Assembly (NCBI GenBank): GCA_018267155.1
Contig: JAFDZE010000039.1
Location: 1-49,254 of the forward strand
Length of the DNA: 49,254 bases
From: Bacteroidota bacterium
GTDB lineage: Bacteria > Bacteroidota > Bacteroidia > Flavobacteriales_F > PHOS-HE28
Reading direction: 5' to 3'
In this document: one piece after another, positions 1-8,267 of the stretch
Layout of the letters: the number at the start of each line of letters is the position of its first letter
How positions within the stretch are numbered: position 1 is the first letter of the stretch
The notes under the pieces: model-generated
Told to the model about the DNA's origin: nothing
The model's database searches: none
What the model saw: the letters and a program-made list of their open reading frames with translations, nothing else
Position numbers and translations under genes: made by a program

Positions 1-795
1 GATGCAGATCTGGCCGTTGTTCACGAACTTGCTCCACGCGATGCGCCGGGCAGCGATGTCCAGGTCCGCGGTCTCATCCACGATGGAGGGGCTCTTAGCG
101 CCCAGTTCCAAGGTTACCGAAGCCAGGTGCTTGGCGGCAGCGGTCATCACCACCTTGCCCACTGCTGGAGAACCGGTGAAGAAAATGTGGTTGAAGGGCA
201 GTTCCAGGAGAGCCGTCGAAGTGGCCACACCGCCCTCGATCACGGCCACCTCATTCTCCGGGAAGACCCCGCTCACGATCCGCCCGATCTCGGCGGATGT
301 ACGGGGGGTGAGTTCCGAGGGCTTTATCATCACGGTGTTTCCCGCCGCCAGCGCGCTGACCAGCGGGCCGAAGGTCAGGTTCACCGGGAAGTTCCACGGT
401 GATATGATCAATACCGTTCCTTTGGGTTCATACGTGATACGCGATCGGGCGCCCAGCAGGGCGAGGGGAGTGGGCACCCGGTGGTCGGCCATCCACCCGG
501 CCAAGTGCCGCCGTGCGTGCTTCAACTCAGCGGTCACCGGGTAGATCTCCACCAGGTCCACCTCCGCGGGGTGCTTCCTGTAGTCCTCGTACATCGCCTG
601 CTTGATCGCGGGGCGGTGCTTCAGGATGGCCTGGTGGAGCGCTTTCAAGCGGGCCTTGCGCTCCCGCACGGAGGTACTGCCGACCCGGTCTTTGGACTCT
701 TGTTGGAGACGAAAGATCCGCTGGATATCATCCACCGGTGTTTCTGGACCAGCGGGCGGTTGAACAGTGGGCGGAGCAGCGTTCCATGTATTCAT
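1..795 (-). CDS. Aldehyde dehydrogenase, C-terminal part beyond the window
   Basis: NAD(P)-dependent aldehyde dehydrogenase oxidising an aldehyde to its acid; the substrate cannot be told. Reading the minus strand from ATG at 795 gives 265 codons open to base 1, so the 3' part is missing. Visible family motifs are SPWNFP (cofactor/catalytic Asn), a FTGSPAVGK glycine motif, TLELGAKSP with the general-base Glu, and NNGQIC, whose Cys (codon at 4-6) is the nucleophile. The short N-terminus and the spacing of these motifs resemble the class 3 / coniferyl- or fatty-aldehyde dehydrogenase branch rather than the ~500-residue class 1/2 enzymes. It lies 180 bp downstream of miaA on the same strand, with its own candidate -7 element at 900-907. 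The family is secure; the substrate is not. Confidence 0.9.
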   Translation of the reverse strand, partial: MNTWNAAPPTVQPPAGPETPVDDIQRIFRLQQESKDRVGSTSVRERKARLKALHQAILKHRPAIKQAMYEDYRKHPAEVDLVEIYPVTAELKHARRHLAGWMADHRVPTPLALLGARSRITYEPKGTVLIISPWNFPVNLTFGPLVSALAAGNTVMIKPSELTPRTSAEIGRIVSGVFPENEVAVIEGGVATSTALLELPFNHIFFTGSPAVGKVVMTAAAKHLASVTLELGAKSPSIVDETADLDIAARRIAWSKFVNNGQICI

Positions 796-899
796 GACGA
801 TGCTTCTCCGTGTCTATGCGGCCTGCAGTCCATCCGTATCACGTACCTCGAACGGAGAAGTGTGTGCCAATGGCGGGTGAGGCCGGGTTCCGCGCACCG

Positions 900-907
900 C
901 AAACATA
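900..907 (-). promoter_or_regulatory. Candidate -7 promoter element for the aldehyde dehydrogenase gene
   Basis: On the minus strand the octamer is TATGTTTG, an exact match to the Bacteroidota -7 consensus TAnnTTTG. It would place transcription start about 100 nt before the ATG at 795. No -33 TTG is seen at the usual distance, so this is a motif match only. Confidence 0.3.
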
Positions 908-975
908 GATGGTATAAGCGGCGGCATGAATGGAGTACGAAGGAGGAGGGCCGTGCAACGGTGTTGAAGGTGACC

Positions 976-1914
976 TCACCCCGGGACCGCGTGCAGCATG
1001 CCATCGATGTCGGTTGGTGCGAGCCACTTCCAGCTCGCATCCCGTCGCAGCCAGGTCATTTGTCGCTTGGCATAGTTGCGCGTGTGCTGTTTGATCAGCG
1101 CGATCGCTTGTTGCAAGGTGAGTGACCCATCGAAATGGTCGAAGAGCTCCTTGTAGCCCACGGTGTTCAACGCATTCAGGTGGCGGCGGGGCAGGAGGGC
1201 GTGCGCTTCTTCCACCAGGCCATCGGCCACCATGCGGTCCACGCGGGCATCGATCCGGGCATAGAGTTCAGCCCGAGGGAGGTCCATGGCCAGTCGCACG
1301 ATCCGGATATCGGTGCGTTGTACGGGGCCACTGCGCTGTGTGCTGGCCGGCGCATCGGACAGCAGGCATATTTCCAATGCGCGGATCACGCGGTGGGGGT
1401 TGGCCCGGTCGATGGTGGCCCAGATCGCCGGGTCCAAGGTGTGCAACCGCTCGACCAGCGTGCCCAGCCCCTCCCGTTCCAGCTGCAGCTGCAAGCGATT
1501 ACGAACAGCCGGATCGCTCAGGGGCAGAGGATCCAGGCCATTGCACAGCGCATCGATGTACAAGCCGCTCCCACCGACAAGCACCGCGATGCCGTAGCGT
1601 TCCAAAATGCCTTGGAGAACGGGTTCCGCCAGCCGTGCGAACACACCTGCGCTCCACGTGTCGTCCAATTCAAGATGGCCAAGGAAATGATGCTTCACAC
1701 CGAGCAGCTCATCCGCGACGGGCCGTGCGGTACCGATCCTCATCGCATGGTAGAACTGCCGCGAATCGGCACTGATGACCTCGGTGCCCAGCTGGTGTGC
1801 CAGGGAGGCGGCCGCATGCGTTTTCCCGCTGGCCGTAGGCCCGCCGATCACGATCAGGGTGGGAAGCGGTCCGTGCTCCGCGCCGATGGCCCTCCATCGA
1901 TCAGCGTGAGGCAT
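976..1914 (-). CDS. miaA: tRNA dimethylallyltransferase MiaA
   Basis: Transfers a dimethylallyl group from DMAPP to N6 of A37 in tRNAs reading UNN codons, the first step towards ms2i6A. The 312-residue length fits the family. The P-loop GGPTASGKT lies at residues 24-32 and the DSRQFY substrate motif starts at residue 50. Further signatures are the GGSGLY motif, the NPHRVIRALE region, NTVGYKEL and the C-terminal RNYAKRQMTWLRRD tRNA-binding stretch. Its ATG at 1914 is only 5 bp after the stop of the upstream gene at 1920-2498, so the two are probably cotranscribed. The start is the first ATG giving a normal N-terminus; about 15 residues precede the first beta strand. Confidence 0.97.
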   Translation of the reverse strand: MPHADRWRAIGAEHGPLPTLIVIGGPTASGKTHAAASLAHQLGTEVISADSRQFYHAMRIGTARPVADELLGVKHHFLGHLELDDTWSAGVFARLAEPVLQGILERYGIAVLVGGSGLYIDALCNGLDPLPLSDPAVRNRLQLQLEREGLGTLVERLHTLDPAIWATIDRANPHRVIRALEICLLSDAPASTQRSGPVQRTDIRIVRLAMDLPRAELYARIDARVDRMVADGLVEEAHALLPRRHLNALNTVGYKELFDHFDGSLTLQQAIALIKQHTRNYAKRQMTWLRRDASWKWLAPTDIDGMLHAVPG

Positions 1915-1919
1915 GGCGC

Positions 1920-2498
1920 TCAGTAGTGTTCTTCGGGAAACTCATCACCCTGCCCGAACTCGTCACCTTCTTCGGCATCCTCCTCCCCGAAGCCCATGTC
2001 CTCGTCGGCATCGTAGATCTCCTCGGCCTCCTCGCGCAGGTTGTCCTCCTCCTCCTCACCCGGCAACAGGATGGGATCCATGCGACTGTGTTCGCTGGGC
2101 GGTGTGCCCACGCTGAGTACCACCGTCGGGTAGGTCTGCTCCTTGGCGGGCTTGCCCGTGTGGATGCACTCGCAGAGGAACATCCACATGTTCAGGAAGT
2201 CATAGGCGTACACGTAGCGCTGGCTCTTGCCCCGGATATGATCACCGATCTGGGTATCTGCCATGAGCGCTGGAGCGTGTCCGTCCTCGCCGAACCCCAT
2301 GTCGGCCAGAGGTATTTCGGCGCCCTTGCCCCATTCCTCATCGCTCACGTAGAAACTCGCCATCTCCTCGCCTTTGAAGCCGAAGGCGGCCTTGATCGCG
2401 TGGTGGAAGTCGAGGAAGGTCTGATCGCGGCGGATCTCGATGTCGCGGAAGGCCTCGCTGGCATCGTCGATCATCACGCGGAAGCGGTAGAGGGACAT
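1920..2498 (-). CDS. pRiA4b ORF-3-like (IS1096 passenger TnpR-like) family protein
   Basis: 192-residue soluble protein. Its first ~130 residues resemble the plasmid pRiA4b ORF-3-like family: MSLYRFRV start, DQTFLDFHHAIKAAFGF, then a FYVSDEEWGKG strand. This family is common as a stand-alone chromosomal gene in Bacteroidota, and its molecular role is unknown. The last ~50 residues are very acidic (runs of Glu and Asp with Gly), which suggests a disordered tail. No transposase or insertion-sequence ends surround it, so the family name does not imply a mobile element here. It precedes miaA by 5 bp, probably as an operon, and has a candidate -7 element 29 bp upstream at 2527-2534. Confidence 0.75.
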   Translation of the reverse strand: MSLYRFRVMIDDASEAFRDIEIRRDQTFLDFHHAIKAAFGFKGEEMASFYVSDEEWGKGAEIPLADMGFGEDGHAPALMADTQIGDHIRGKSQRYVYAYDFLNMWMFLCECIHTGKPAKEQTYPTVVLSVGTPPSEHSRMDPILLPGEEEEDNLREEAEEIYDADEDMGFGEEDAEEGDEFGQGDEFPEEHY

Positions 2499-2526
2499 GA
2501 GTGTGGTCCGATGGGGCTCGGGAGTG

Positions 2527-2534
2527 CGAAGCTA
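2527..2534 (-). promoter_or_regulatory. Candidate -7 element for the pRiA4b-like gene and miaA
   Basis: Minus-strand octamer TAGCTTCG matches TAnnTTTG at all but the seventh position. It lies 29 nt upstream of the ATG at 2498. The same TAnnTTCG form recurs upstream of several other genes here. Confidence 0.3.
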
Positions 2535-2563
2535 CTGTACGAAGCGCCGCGGTGCGGGCGGGT

Positions 2564-4123
2564 TCAGCGTTGCGGTTGTTCGGCGATCGGGGTTTCCATC
2601 CCGGCCACGGGCGGGTGGCCGAGTTTGCGGCCTGTCTCCAGCATCAGTTGCCAGGCCTGCGAGCGGTCGTTGGCGATGTGGCCGTCGAGGATGGCGTCCT
2701 TGATCACGGTCTTGATATCGCCGATGAGCTTGCTGGGCCCGACGCCGAAGGCCATCATCACGTCCTGCCCGGTAATGGGTGGCTGGAAGTTGCGCACGCG
2801 GTCCTTCTCCTCCACTTCGGCGAGCTTGCGCAGAACGAGGTCGTAGTTGCGCAGGTAGCGATCCTTCTTGCGTTCGTTCTTGCTGGTGATATCGGCTCTG
2901 CACAGGATCATCAGCGCATCAATGTCGTCACCAGCGTCGAAGAGGAGCCGCCGTACCGCGCTGTCGGTCACCTCATCCTTGGTGAGGGCGATGGGGCGCA
3001 GGTGGAGGGCCACGAGTTTCTGCACGAAGCGCATCTGGTCGTCCAGCGGCAGCTTCAAACGTCGGAAGATGCCGGGCACCATGCGCGCGCCCTTGTCCTC
3101 GTGGCCATGGAAGGTCCAGCCGTGCTCGGGATCGAAACGTTTGGTCCGGGGCTTCGCGATATCGTGCAGCACCGCGGCCCAGCGCAGCCAGAGGTCGTCA
3201 CTCGCGGCGCACACGTTGTCGAGCACTTGCAGGGTGTGGTAGAAATTGTCCTTGTGACCGATGCCGTATTTCTCCTCGGCGCCCTGCAATTCGAGGAACT
3301 CGGGGAAGAAATGTGCCAACAGTCCGGTATCGCGCAGCAGGATGAAGCCGATGCTGGGCCTGGAGGATAGGATGATCTTGTTGAGTTCGGTGTGGATGCG
3401 TTCCGCGCTGATGATGTCCAGACGCTGGGCGTTACGGCCGATGGCCTTGAAGGTGGACGGATCGATGGTGAAGCCCAACTGCGTTGCGAACCGCACGGCC
3501 CGCATCATGCGCAGCGGATCATCGCTGAAGGTGATGTCGGGATCGAGCGGGGTGCGCAACAGACCGCGGTCCAGGTCGAGCAATCCGCCGAAAGGGTCCA
3601 CCAGGGCGCCCATACTGCCGGCATTGAGCGAGATGGCGAGGGCGTTGATGGTGAAGTCGCGCCGCAGCTGGTCGTCATGGATGGTGCCGGGTTCCACTTC
3701 GGGTTTGCGGCTGTTGCGACTGTAGCTCTCTTTGCGCGCACCCACGAATTCCACCTGTATGTCGCCCCGGGCCTGCCGCATGTCACCCTGAGCCTGCCGC
3801 ATGTCACCCTGAGCCTGCCGCATGTCGCCCTGAGCCTGCCGAAGGGTGAACATGGCGGTACCGAAATTCTTGAATACATGGACCGGCTCGTTGCCGAGTC
3901 GCCGGGCCACGGCCTGGGCGAATCCGATGCCGTCACCTTCCACCACGAAGTCGATGTCCTTGCTGGGCCGGCCGATGAGCAGGTCGCGAACGTGCCCGCC
4001 GATGGCGAAAGCCGGGATACCGCGCTCGCGCGCTTCCTCAGCCACAGCGGCAAAGAGCGGTTGATCCACCACGCCTTCGATGCGTGCGGGATCCACGGTA
4101 TATGCAGCGGGATGTTCGGCCAC
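2564..4123 (-). CDS. cca: CCA tRNA nucleotidyltransferase with HD domain, carrying an internal repeat insertion
   Basis: Adds or repairs the 3' CCA end of tRNAs; class II nucleotidyltransferase of 519 residues. GGHVRD is at residues 42-47 and the metal-binding DID at 56-58. The third acidic position is probably E125 in [18 protein letters not shown] and the head-domain [12 protein letters not shown] follow. A C-terminal HD phosphohydrolase domain has HD at 320-321. Residues 95-122 are four copies of a 7-residue unit (three RQAQGDM, then RQARGDI), encoded by 4 x 21 bp. They sit between the FGTAMF strand and the strand carrying E125, where homologues have a short turn. The frame is intact, so the gene is probably functional. 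CCA-adding versus poly(A) polymerase activity cannot be fully separated by eye. Confidence 0.93.
   Translation of the reverse strand: MAEHPAAYTVDPARIEGVVDQPLFAAVAEEARERGIPAFAIGGHVRDLLIGRPSKDIDFVVEGDGIGFAQAVARRLGNEPVHVFKNFGTAMFTLRQAQGDMRQAQGDMRQAQGDMRQARGDIQVEFVGARKESYSRNSRKPEVEPGTIHDDQLRRDFTINALAISLNAGSMGALVDPFGGLLDLDRGLLRTPLDPDITFSDDPLRMMRAVRFATQLGFTIDPSTFKAIGRNAQRLDIISAERIHTELNKIILSSRPSIGFILLRDTGLLAHFFPEFLELQGAEEKYGIGHKDNFYHTLQVLDNVCAASDDLWLRWAAVLHDIAKPRTKRFDPEHGWTFHGHEDKGARMVPGIFRRLKLPLDDQMRFVQKLVALHLRPIALTKDEVTDSAVRRLLFDAGDDIDALMILCRADITSKNERKKDRYLRNYDLVLRKLAEVEEKDRVRNFQPPITGQDVMMAFGVGPSKLIGDIKTVIKDAILDGHIANDRSQAWQLMLETGRKLGHPPVAGMETPIAEQPQR
3758..3841. repeat. 4 x 21-bp in-frame tandem repeat inside cca
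   Basis: Four contiguous 21-bp units (3758-3778, 3779-3799, 3800-3820, 3821-3841). The middle two are identical; the outer two differ at a few positions. The unit core is CACCCTGAGCCTGCCG. After the last unit the sequence continues AAGGGTGAACATG to 3854, so the final unit can fold CATGT..CCCT against AGGG..ACATG. The core resembles the CCCTGAGCCTGTCGAAGGG repeat scattered through many bacterial genomes. Here it sits inside an essential-type coding sequence. Confidence 0.9.
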
Positions 4124-4151
4124 GGACGGGGTATGCCGGAAAATGGGCCGC

Positions 4152-4159
4152 GAAATTAG
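4152..4159 (-). promoter_or_regulatory. Candidate -7 element for cca
   Basis: Minus-strand octamer TAATTTCG, one mismatch from TAnnTTTG, 29 nt upstream of the cca ATG at 4123. No clear -33 TTG was found. Confidence 0.3.
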
Positions 4160-4181
4160 GGTCGGCGGTCCGGGTGGGAGC

Positions 4182-4202
4182 GATCCCCGGAAGGGGGATC
4201 GT
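4182..4202. other. Short hairpin in the cytochrome-cca gap
   Basis: CGATCCCC pairs perfectly with GGGGATCG around a 5-nt GGAAG loop. It lies in the 227-bp gap between the cytochrome gene and cca, both on the minus strand. No T-tract follows, so it is at best a weak terminator candidate. I see no gene in the rest of this gap. Confidence 0.35.
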
Positions 4203-4350
4203 GGGCCCGTAAGGACCTATTCAAGAGCTCTCGCAGGATGACCTCCGAAGCCATCCGTTGCTGAAGCCATGCCGACAGGGGACCGAAGGGTGCAGATGAA
4301 GCGATCCTGAACAGGCCCTGGGTGCTGCCCGCTGATCGGCGTCGGTCACC

Positions 4351-4794
4351 CTATTTCTTCTCCGGCTCCGGAACAGGGATCGCCACCACCGGGTTGGGCT
4401 CATCATGGCCGTTGTGGCAGGTGTTGCAGGTCACCTTGTATCGCGAGCGCAGGTAGTTTTCCTTGAAATCGCCCTTTACGTCGAAATACTTCTCGTTCAT
4501 CTCCTTCACCATGTTCATCATGGCGATGGTGGTCTGCTTCTTCTTGGTGTCGGCGGACCAGTCCATCTTGTCCGGGTTGGTGGCGCTGTGCGTGTGGCAG
4601 TCGCCACAGTTCATGCCCAAGGCGACCTCGAAGCTGTGCATCACCTGCCTGAGTTCCTCATCGCTGATGTCCTTGGGCAACACCTTCAGTTCGTCATCCT
4701 TCCCCTCAGGTGCGGTGGGTGCGGGGCGAAGGGCCGTGGAGATGGCGATCACAGCACCTCCGATAAGGGCCAGGACGAGGGTCTTCTTGTTCAT
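4351..4794 (-). CDS. Periplasmic diheme c-type cytochrome
   Basis: Small exported electron-transfer protein of 147 residues. The start was set at the ATG at 4794 because it opens a clean signal segment (MNKK followed by LVLALIGGAVIAISTAL); a longer reading adds 29 unlikely residues. Two CXXCH heme motifs are present, CGDCH in the middle and CNTCH near the C-terminus. Between them lie segments resembling the photosynthetic-reaction-centre cytochrome c subunit family, often found in non-photosynthetic Bacteroidota (LRQVMHSFEVALGMNCGDCH and a MVKEMNEKYF helix). The tail is Pro/Glu/Lys rich. It has no oxidase or other respiratory neighbour here, so its redox partner is unknown. Confidence 0.85.
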   Translation of the reverse strand: MNKKTLVLALIGGAVIAISTALRPAPTAPEGKDDELKVLPKDISDEELRQVMHSFEVALGMNCGDCHTHSATNPDKMDWSADTKKKQTTIAMMNMVKEMNEKYFDVKGDFKENYLRSRYKVTCNTCHNGHDEPNPVVAIPVPEPEKK

Positions 4795-4836
4795 TGAGGG
4801 GTCGGTTTTGTTGTTCGTACGGATCCGCGTGGAGCG

Positions 4837-4844
4837 GCAAGATA
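4837..4844 (-). promoter_or_regulatory. Weak -7-like site upstream of the cytochrome gene
   Basis: Minus-strand TATCTTGC, 43 nt before the ATG at 4794. It matches TAnnTT but not the last two consensus positions. Similar TACCTTGC sites precede the genes starting at 14321 and 47050. The rest of the 241-bp gap (4795-5035) holds no gene that I can see. Confidence 0.2.
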
Positions 4845-5035
4845 GCCATGTGCTTGGATCGGCCAAGTGCACAGTATCCATGACCTCCTTCGCTCACACA
4901 TGAGGACGTGTTCAGCGCGGCGTGGATCGGTTGATCACGACCTCATACATGTGGTTTCATCCTCCTGACGGGACTTGTGGCTTGTTCTCTGGAAGTCAGT
5001 GCCTGCGGTACGGTCTGCCGCTTCAGCCGATCCGG

Positions 5036-6007
5036 TCACGACCTTGTAATGGACACGGGATCGATCCCCACGGCACATTTGAAGTGGCGGCGCGGACAGG
5101 TCCTGTGCCCATGCAGGCCACACGGTCGGCAATCGAGTTGCTCCCTCGTTTCCACCACTCGCCCGTTCGAGTGCAACGGTCCGAAACCGAAGGCCGGTAC
5201 CGTACTGCAGAACACCGCTGTCACCGGAGCATTCATGGCGCTGGCGATGTGCAGGGGAGCGCTGTCGTTCACGTAGGTCATCGCCGCAGCTTCCATCAGG
5301 TGCGCGGTACCGAGCAGCGAGAGCTTGCCCGCGAGCACTTCCCCTCGCCCGGCATTCTTCGCAATGCGCGCGCACGCATCGGCATCTCCTGGCGCTCCGA
5401 GCAGGAAGACCTTCACGTCCACAGGAAGCAACCGGATCAGTTCCACCCACTTCCCCTCCGGCCACTGCTTGGTGAACCACACCGAGGTGGGAGCGATGCA
5501 CACGTACTTCCCGGAGCGGTCGACGTTCTCCACGTCCTTTTTCGTCGGATGGAGTTTGGGGAATGGACGGGACTGGTCGGTCAAGTGCTCGATGAGCGCG
5601 TTGAGCCGGTCGACTTCGTGCCTTCCATCACCGATCACATGTTTCAGCTTTCGCGAGACCAGGAAGCTCAGCGGGTTCTTGTCGTAGCCGATCTTCTCAT
5701 CTGCACGTGCGAGTACCGTCATCAGGCCCGTGCTGAAGAAGCGCTGGCAGTTGATCACATGATCATAGCGCTCTTCGCGCAACGCGCCGATCAGCTTGAA
5801 AAGGTTGCGCGTTTTGTTGGTGCGTTTGTCCCAAACGAAGACCTTCCGAAGGAAAGGATGACCATCGAACAGTCCGTCATTGCCCTTACGGACCACCAGG
5901 TCGACCGCGGCATCCGGGAAGAAGGCATGCAGTTTTTCCAGCAATGCTGTCGCGAGCACGGCATCACCGAGGAAGGCGGTTTGTATGACCAGAAAGCGCT
6001 TGGGCAC
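5036..6007 (-). CDS. Glycosyltransferase family 9 (heptosyltransferase-like)
   Basis: 323-residue GT-B enzyme of the LPS heptosyltransferase family, expected to transfer a sugar from ADP-heptose or a related donor onto lipopolysaccharide core at the inner face of the inner membrane. The N-terminus is typical (KRFLVIQTAFLGDAVLATALL). The acceptor half runs through RYDHVINCQRF. The C-terminal half has the APTSVWFTKQWP donor loop and YVNDSAPLHIASAMNAPVTA, the family's D-S/G-x-x-H-x-A motif. The start is GTG at 6007, chosen because it begins exactly at the conserved first strand. A perfect 15-bp inverted repeat (5999-6030) covers this start codon. No other LPS genes are adjacent. Confidence 0.9.
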   Translation of the reverse strand: MPKRFLVIQTAFLGDAVLATALLEKLHAFFPDAAVDLVVRKGNDGLFDGHPFLRKVFVWDKRTNKTRNLFKLIGALREERYDHVINCQRFFSTGLMTVLARADEKIGYDKNPLSFLVSRKLKHVIGDGRHEVDRLNALIEHLTDQSRPFPKLHPTKKDVENVDRSGKYVCIAPTSVWFTKQWPEGKWVELIRLLPVDVKVFLLGAPGDADACARIAKNAGRGEVLAGKLSLLGTAHLMEAAAMTYVNDSAPLHIASAMNAPVTAVFCSTVPAFGFGPLHSNGRVVETREQLDCRPCGLHGHRTCPRRHFKCAVGIDPVSITRS

Positions 6008-6030
6008 CGAAGAGATCTTCGGTGCCCAAG
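5999..6030. other. Perfect 15-bp inverted repeat over the GT9 start codon
   Basis: CTTGGGCACCGAAGA, a GA spacer, then its exact reverse complement. It lies between the end of the T9SS cargo gene (stop at 6052) and the glycosyltransferase start, and includes the GTG start codon. In RNA it would form a long GC-rich stem, acting either as a terminator for the upstream gene (T-tract weak) or as a structure hiding the downstream translation start. Confidence 0.8.
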
Positions 6031-6051
6031 GTAGCTGGAGCCGATGGAGAC

Positions 6052-8199
6052 TCAGCGTTTCACGAAGCGCGCGTGTCGCACGGTGCCGCTCGCGGACAGA
6101 ACCCGGAGGGAGTATGCGCCGGGTGTGAGCGCGCGCGTATCAAACTGGTTCGCCCCGGAGATCGCGCGCTGGCTAAGGACCATACGCCCATCCACCGAGA
6201 TCACGTCCATGCGGACCACGTCGCCTGTCAGGTTGATGTGCAGCAGGTCCGTCACGGGGTTCGGGTATACGGCGAGCGCGGCTGCGTCAGGCTCCTCGAC
6301 GCCGGAGAAATGGTCGACCACAAGCACGGCATCGTTGGTGCGCACCGGCTCATTGAAGTCGAAGAAGATGTCCGCGGCGTTCACCAGTTCATCGCCCAAC
6401 TCGATGGACTCCACCGGTTTCAGGCGGAAGGCGATGAAACCTTGGCTGCCGGCCATGTTGCTACCGCTATCGGGCAACATGATGTTCGGGAAGTCGAACC
6501 GCAGATCACGTGCATCGCCGAGCGATGCGGTGTAGTCGTGGGATGCGGCCAGAATGGTGAACGAAGTGAGGTCCAGCAGCGGGGAGATCGTATCCAGCAA
6601 GTGTACGTTGTATGCAGGTCCGGTACCGGTGTTCTGGAAGCGGATGGTGTAGTCCACGTATGAGTCCGCATCGAGGTAGTAGCTGGTGGCGCTGAGGCGG
6701 GAACTGGTCACACAGAGTTTGTCATTGGGGTCAAAAGAGGAGGTGACATTCCGCACCGCGGAGTACTGATCATTGTCGGGTTGCGCATCCGGATCGAGCA
6801 GGGTGATGGAGGCGATAGCAGGAACAGTGGCTCCGATCTGGGTGGTGGTCGGTACCAGAAACACGGCCTCTACGACAAAGTTGGAGTATGCGGCGATGGA
6901 AGGTACGGACCATTGCAAAAGTCCGGGAAGCAGAACGGGCGACCCGTCCGCGCTGATGAAGGTCAGCCAATTCTCGAAGTCCAGGTCCAAGTCCACGTTG
7001 TTGAACGTGAACGGTCCTGTGTTGTGTACCTCGATGTGGTACGTCGCATTGTTGCCGGGGACATGCCCGCTCATAAAAAGGAAGACGCTCAGGTCAGGAC
7101 CGAAGTCGGGGGAGACGGCCAAGTCGATCGAGATGTTGGTATTCCCCGCGTCCAGGGTGAACGGGGCGGGCAGCGTTACGCATTCAGATGTGTAGTCATC
7201 CAGCGACTCATCCAAGCCATAGGTGCCATACGGATAGGCGCCGCTATAGCTCCCAGCAGCATCGGTCATCTCCAGAAAACCTCCCGGCTCGATCGTGAGC
7301 ACGCGGTAGGCGAGTCCCGGTTCGCCCCCATTTTGCGCACAGTCATCGTTCACATCGGCGAATACGGTGCCGCTCAGGGCGCCGCAGGGCGCGGTGGTTT
7401 CCGGAATGACGAGCGTATCTGAGTGGTAGCAATACGAGCCGAAGACGTTCTCGGGCAGGTCATCCTGGATCAAGGTGGAATTCAGCACGTACTGGCCCGG
7501 CGCGAGGTTGGTCAGTGTGAAGGGGTTTTGCGTAGGGGCGTACCAAGCCTGGTCCGGCCCGATCACGTAAAGCGAGTCCAGTTGGTCGTAGGCCACGGTC
7601 ATGGCGCCGGTATTGCCCCCCGAGCAGCTCGGCGTGATGGTGCTGGAGAGGATCTCGGGAATGACAGCATCCGTGACGATCACGGGGCCGTATGTGCCCG
7701 TACAGCCGTTCATATCGGTCACGGTGAACGTGTAGGTGGTGTTGGCGCACAGGGAATTGATCGCAGCGTAGGTAGGACCGATGGAGGCCTCGGGTCCTGG
7801 CGGATCGACCAGCGTGGAGAAAGGGCCCACACCGCCACAATCAGGGTCAACGTCCCACAAGAAGGAAGAACAATCCTCTGCGCAACTCCAGATGGTCAAC
7901 GGGTCCATGGGAATGAACAGCGACGTGGTGGCGAGGATCTCCACATCCAGGGTGGCGCTCGCATTGTTCGCATCGGTGATCGTGATCGTATAGATGCCTG
8001 GTGCCACGTTCCCGAGTTCCGAAGTGGTTGAACCGTTGCTCCAGAGGTAGGTGTACGGCCAACTGCCGCCTGTCGGGGTGGCCGTGGCCGAACCGGTGGC
8101 GGCCCCGCAGGTCGCATGCACCACGTAGACGTTGATGGTGAAGGCTGATGCCTGTGCGGCGATGAAAAGCGCGGCGATGAGGAGAAGTGCGGTTCTCAT
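6052..8199 (-). CDS. Secreted T9SS cargo protein with SprB-type repeat
   Basis: 715-residue exported protein. The start was set at ATG 8199, giving signal peptide MRTALLLIAALFIAAQASA; a longer reading adds six residues. After it come a SprB-like repeat (TPTGGSWPYTYLWSNGST, then PGIYTITITDAN), a second Ig-like segment, a CNA-B-like stretch near ALSGTVFADVNDDC, and a domain common before T9SS tails (DPNDK, FQNTGTGPAYNV, FPNIMLPDSG, IFFDFNEPVRTN; I believe DUF7619). It ends in a type A sorting domain, from VYPNPVTDLLHI to PGAYSLRV. It is probably anchored at or released from the cell surface as an adhesin-like protein. No catalytic motif was seen. Confidence 0.9.
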   Translation of the reverse strand: MRTALLLIAALFIAAQASAFTINVYVVHATCGAATGSATATPTGGSWPYTYLWSNGSTTSELGNVAPGIYTITITDANNASATLDVEILATTSLFIPMDPLTIWSCAEDCSSFLWDVDPDCGGVGPFSTLVDPPGPEASIGPTYAAINSLCANTTYTFTVTDMNGCTGTYGPVIVTDAVIPEILSSTITPSCSGGNTGAMTVAYDQLDSLYVIGPDQAWYAPTQNPFTLTNLAPGQYVLNSTLIQDDLPENVFGSYCYHSDTLVIPETTAPCGALSGTVFADVNDDCAQNGGEPGLAYRVLTIEPGGFLEMTDAAGSYSGAYPYGTYGLDESLDDYTSECVTLPAPFTLDAGNTNISIDLAVSPDFGPDLSVFLFMSGHVPGNNATYHIEVHNTGPFTFNNVDLDLDFENWLTFISADGSPVLLPGLLQWSVPSIAAYSNFVVEAVFLVPTTTQIGATVPAIASITLLDPDAQPDNDQYSAVRNVTSSFDPNDKLCVTSSRLSATSYYLDADSYVDYTIRFQNTGTGPAYNVHLLDTISPLLDLTSFTILAASHDYTASLGDARDLRFDFPNIMLPDSGSNMAGSQGFIAFRLKPVESIELGDELVNAADIFFDFNEPVRTNDAVLVVDHFSGVEEPDAAALAVYPNPVTDLLHINLTGDVVRMDVISVDGRMVLSQRAISGANQFDTRALTPGAYSLRVLSASGTVRHARFVKR

Positions 8200-8267
8200 G
8201 ATGTGGGTGTGTTGCAAGAAGAAGACATCCGGCAGTCCGGGGACGCTGCCTGCCGGGTGAAATAATT

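Noticed and set aside
2..544. Plus-strand reading frame of 180 codons at the window start
   Set aside because: Antisense of the aldehyde dehydrogenase gene, whose minus-strand frame shows the SPWNFP, ELGAKSP and GQIC motifs.
1920..2498. IS1096 passenger-type gene considered as part of an insertion sequence
   Set aside because: No transposase, no terminal inverted repeats and no target duplication around it; it sits in an operon-like position before miaA.
4897..4953. Imperfect inverted repeat ATGAGG/CCTCAT with nearby ACATG/CATGT in the gap after the GT9 gene
   Set aside because: Arms are short, the loop is long and one arm is interrupted; within chance expectation.
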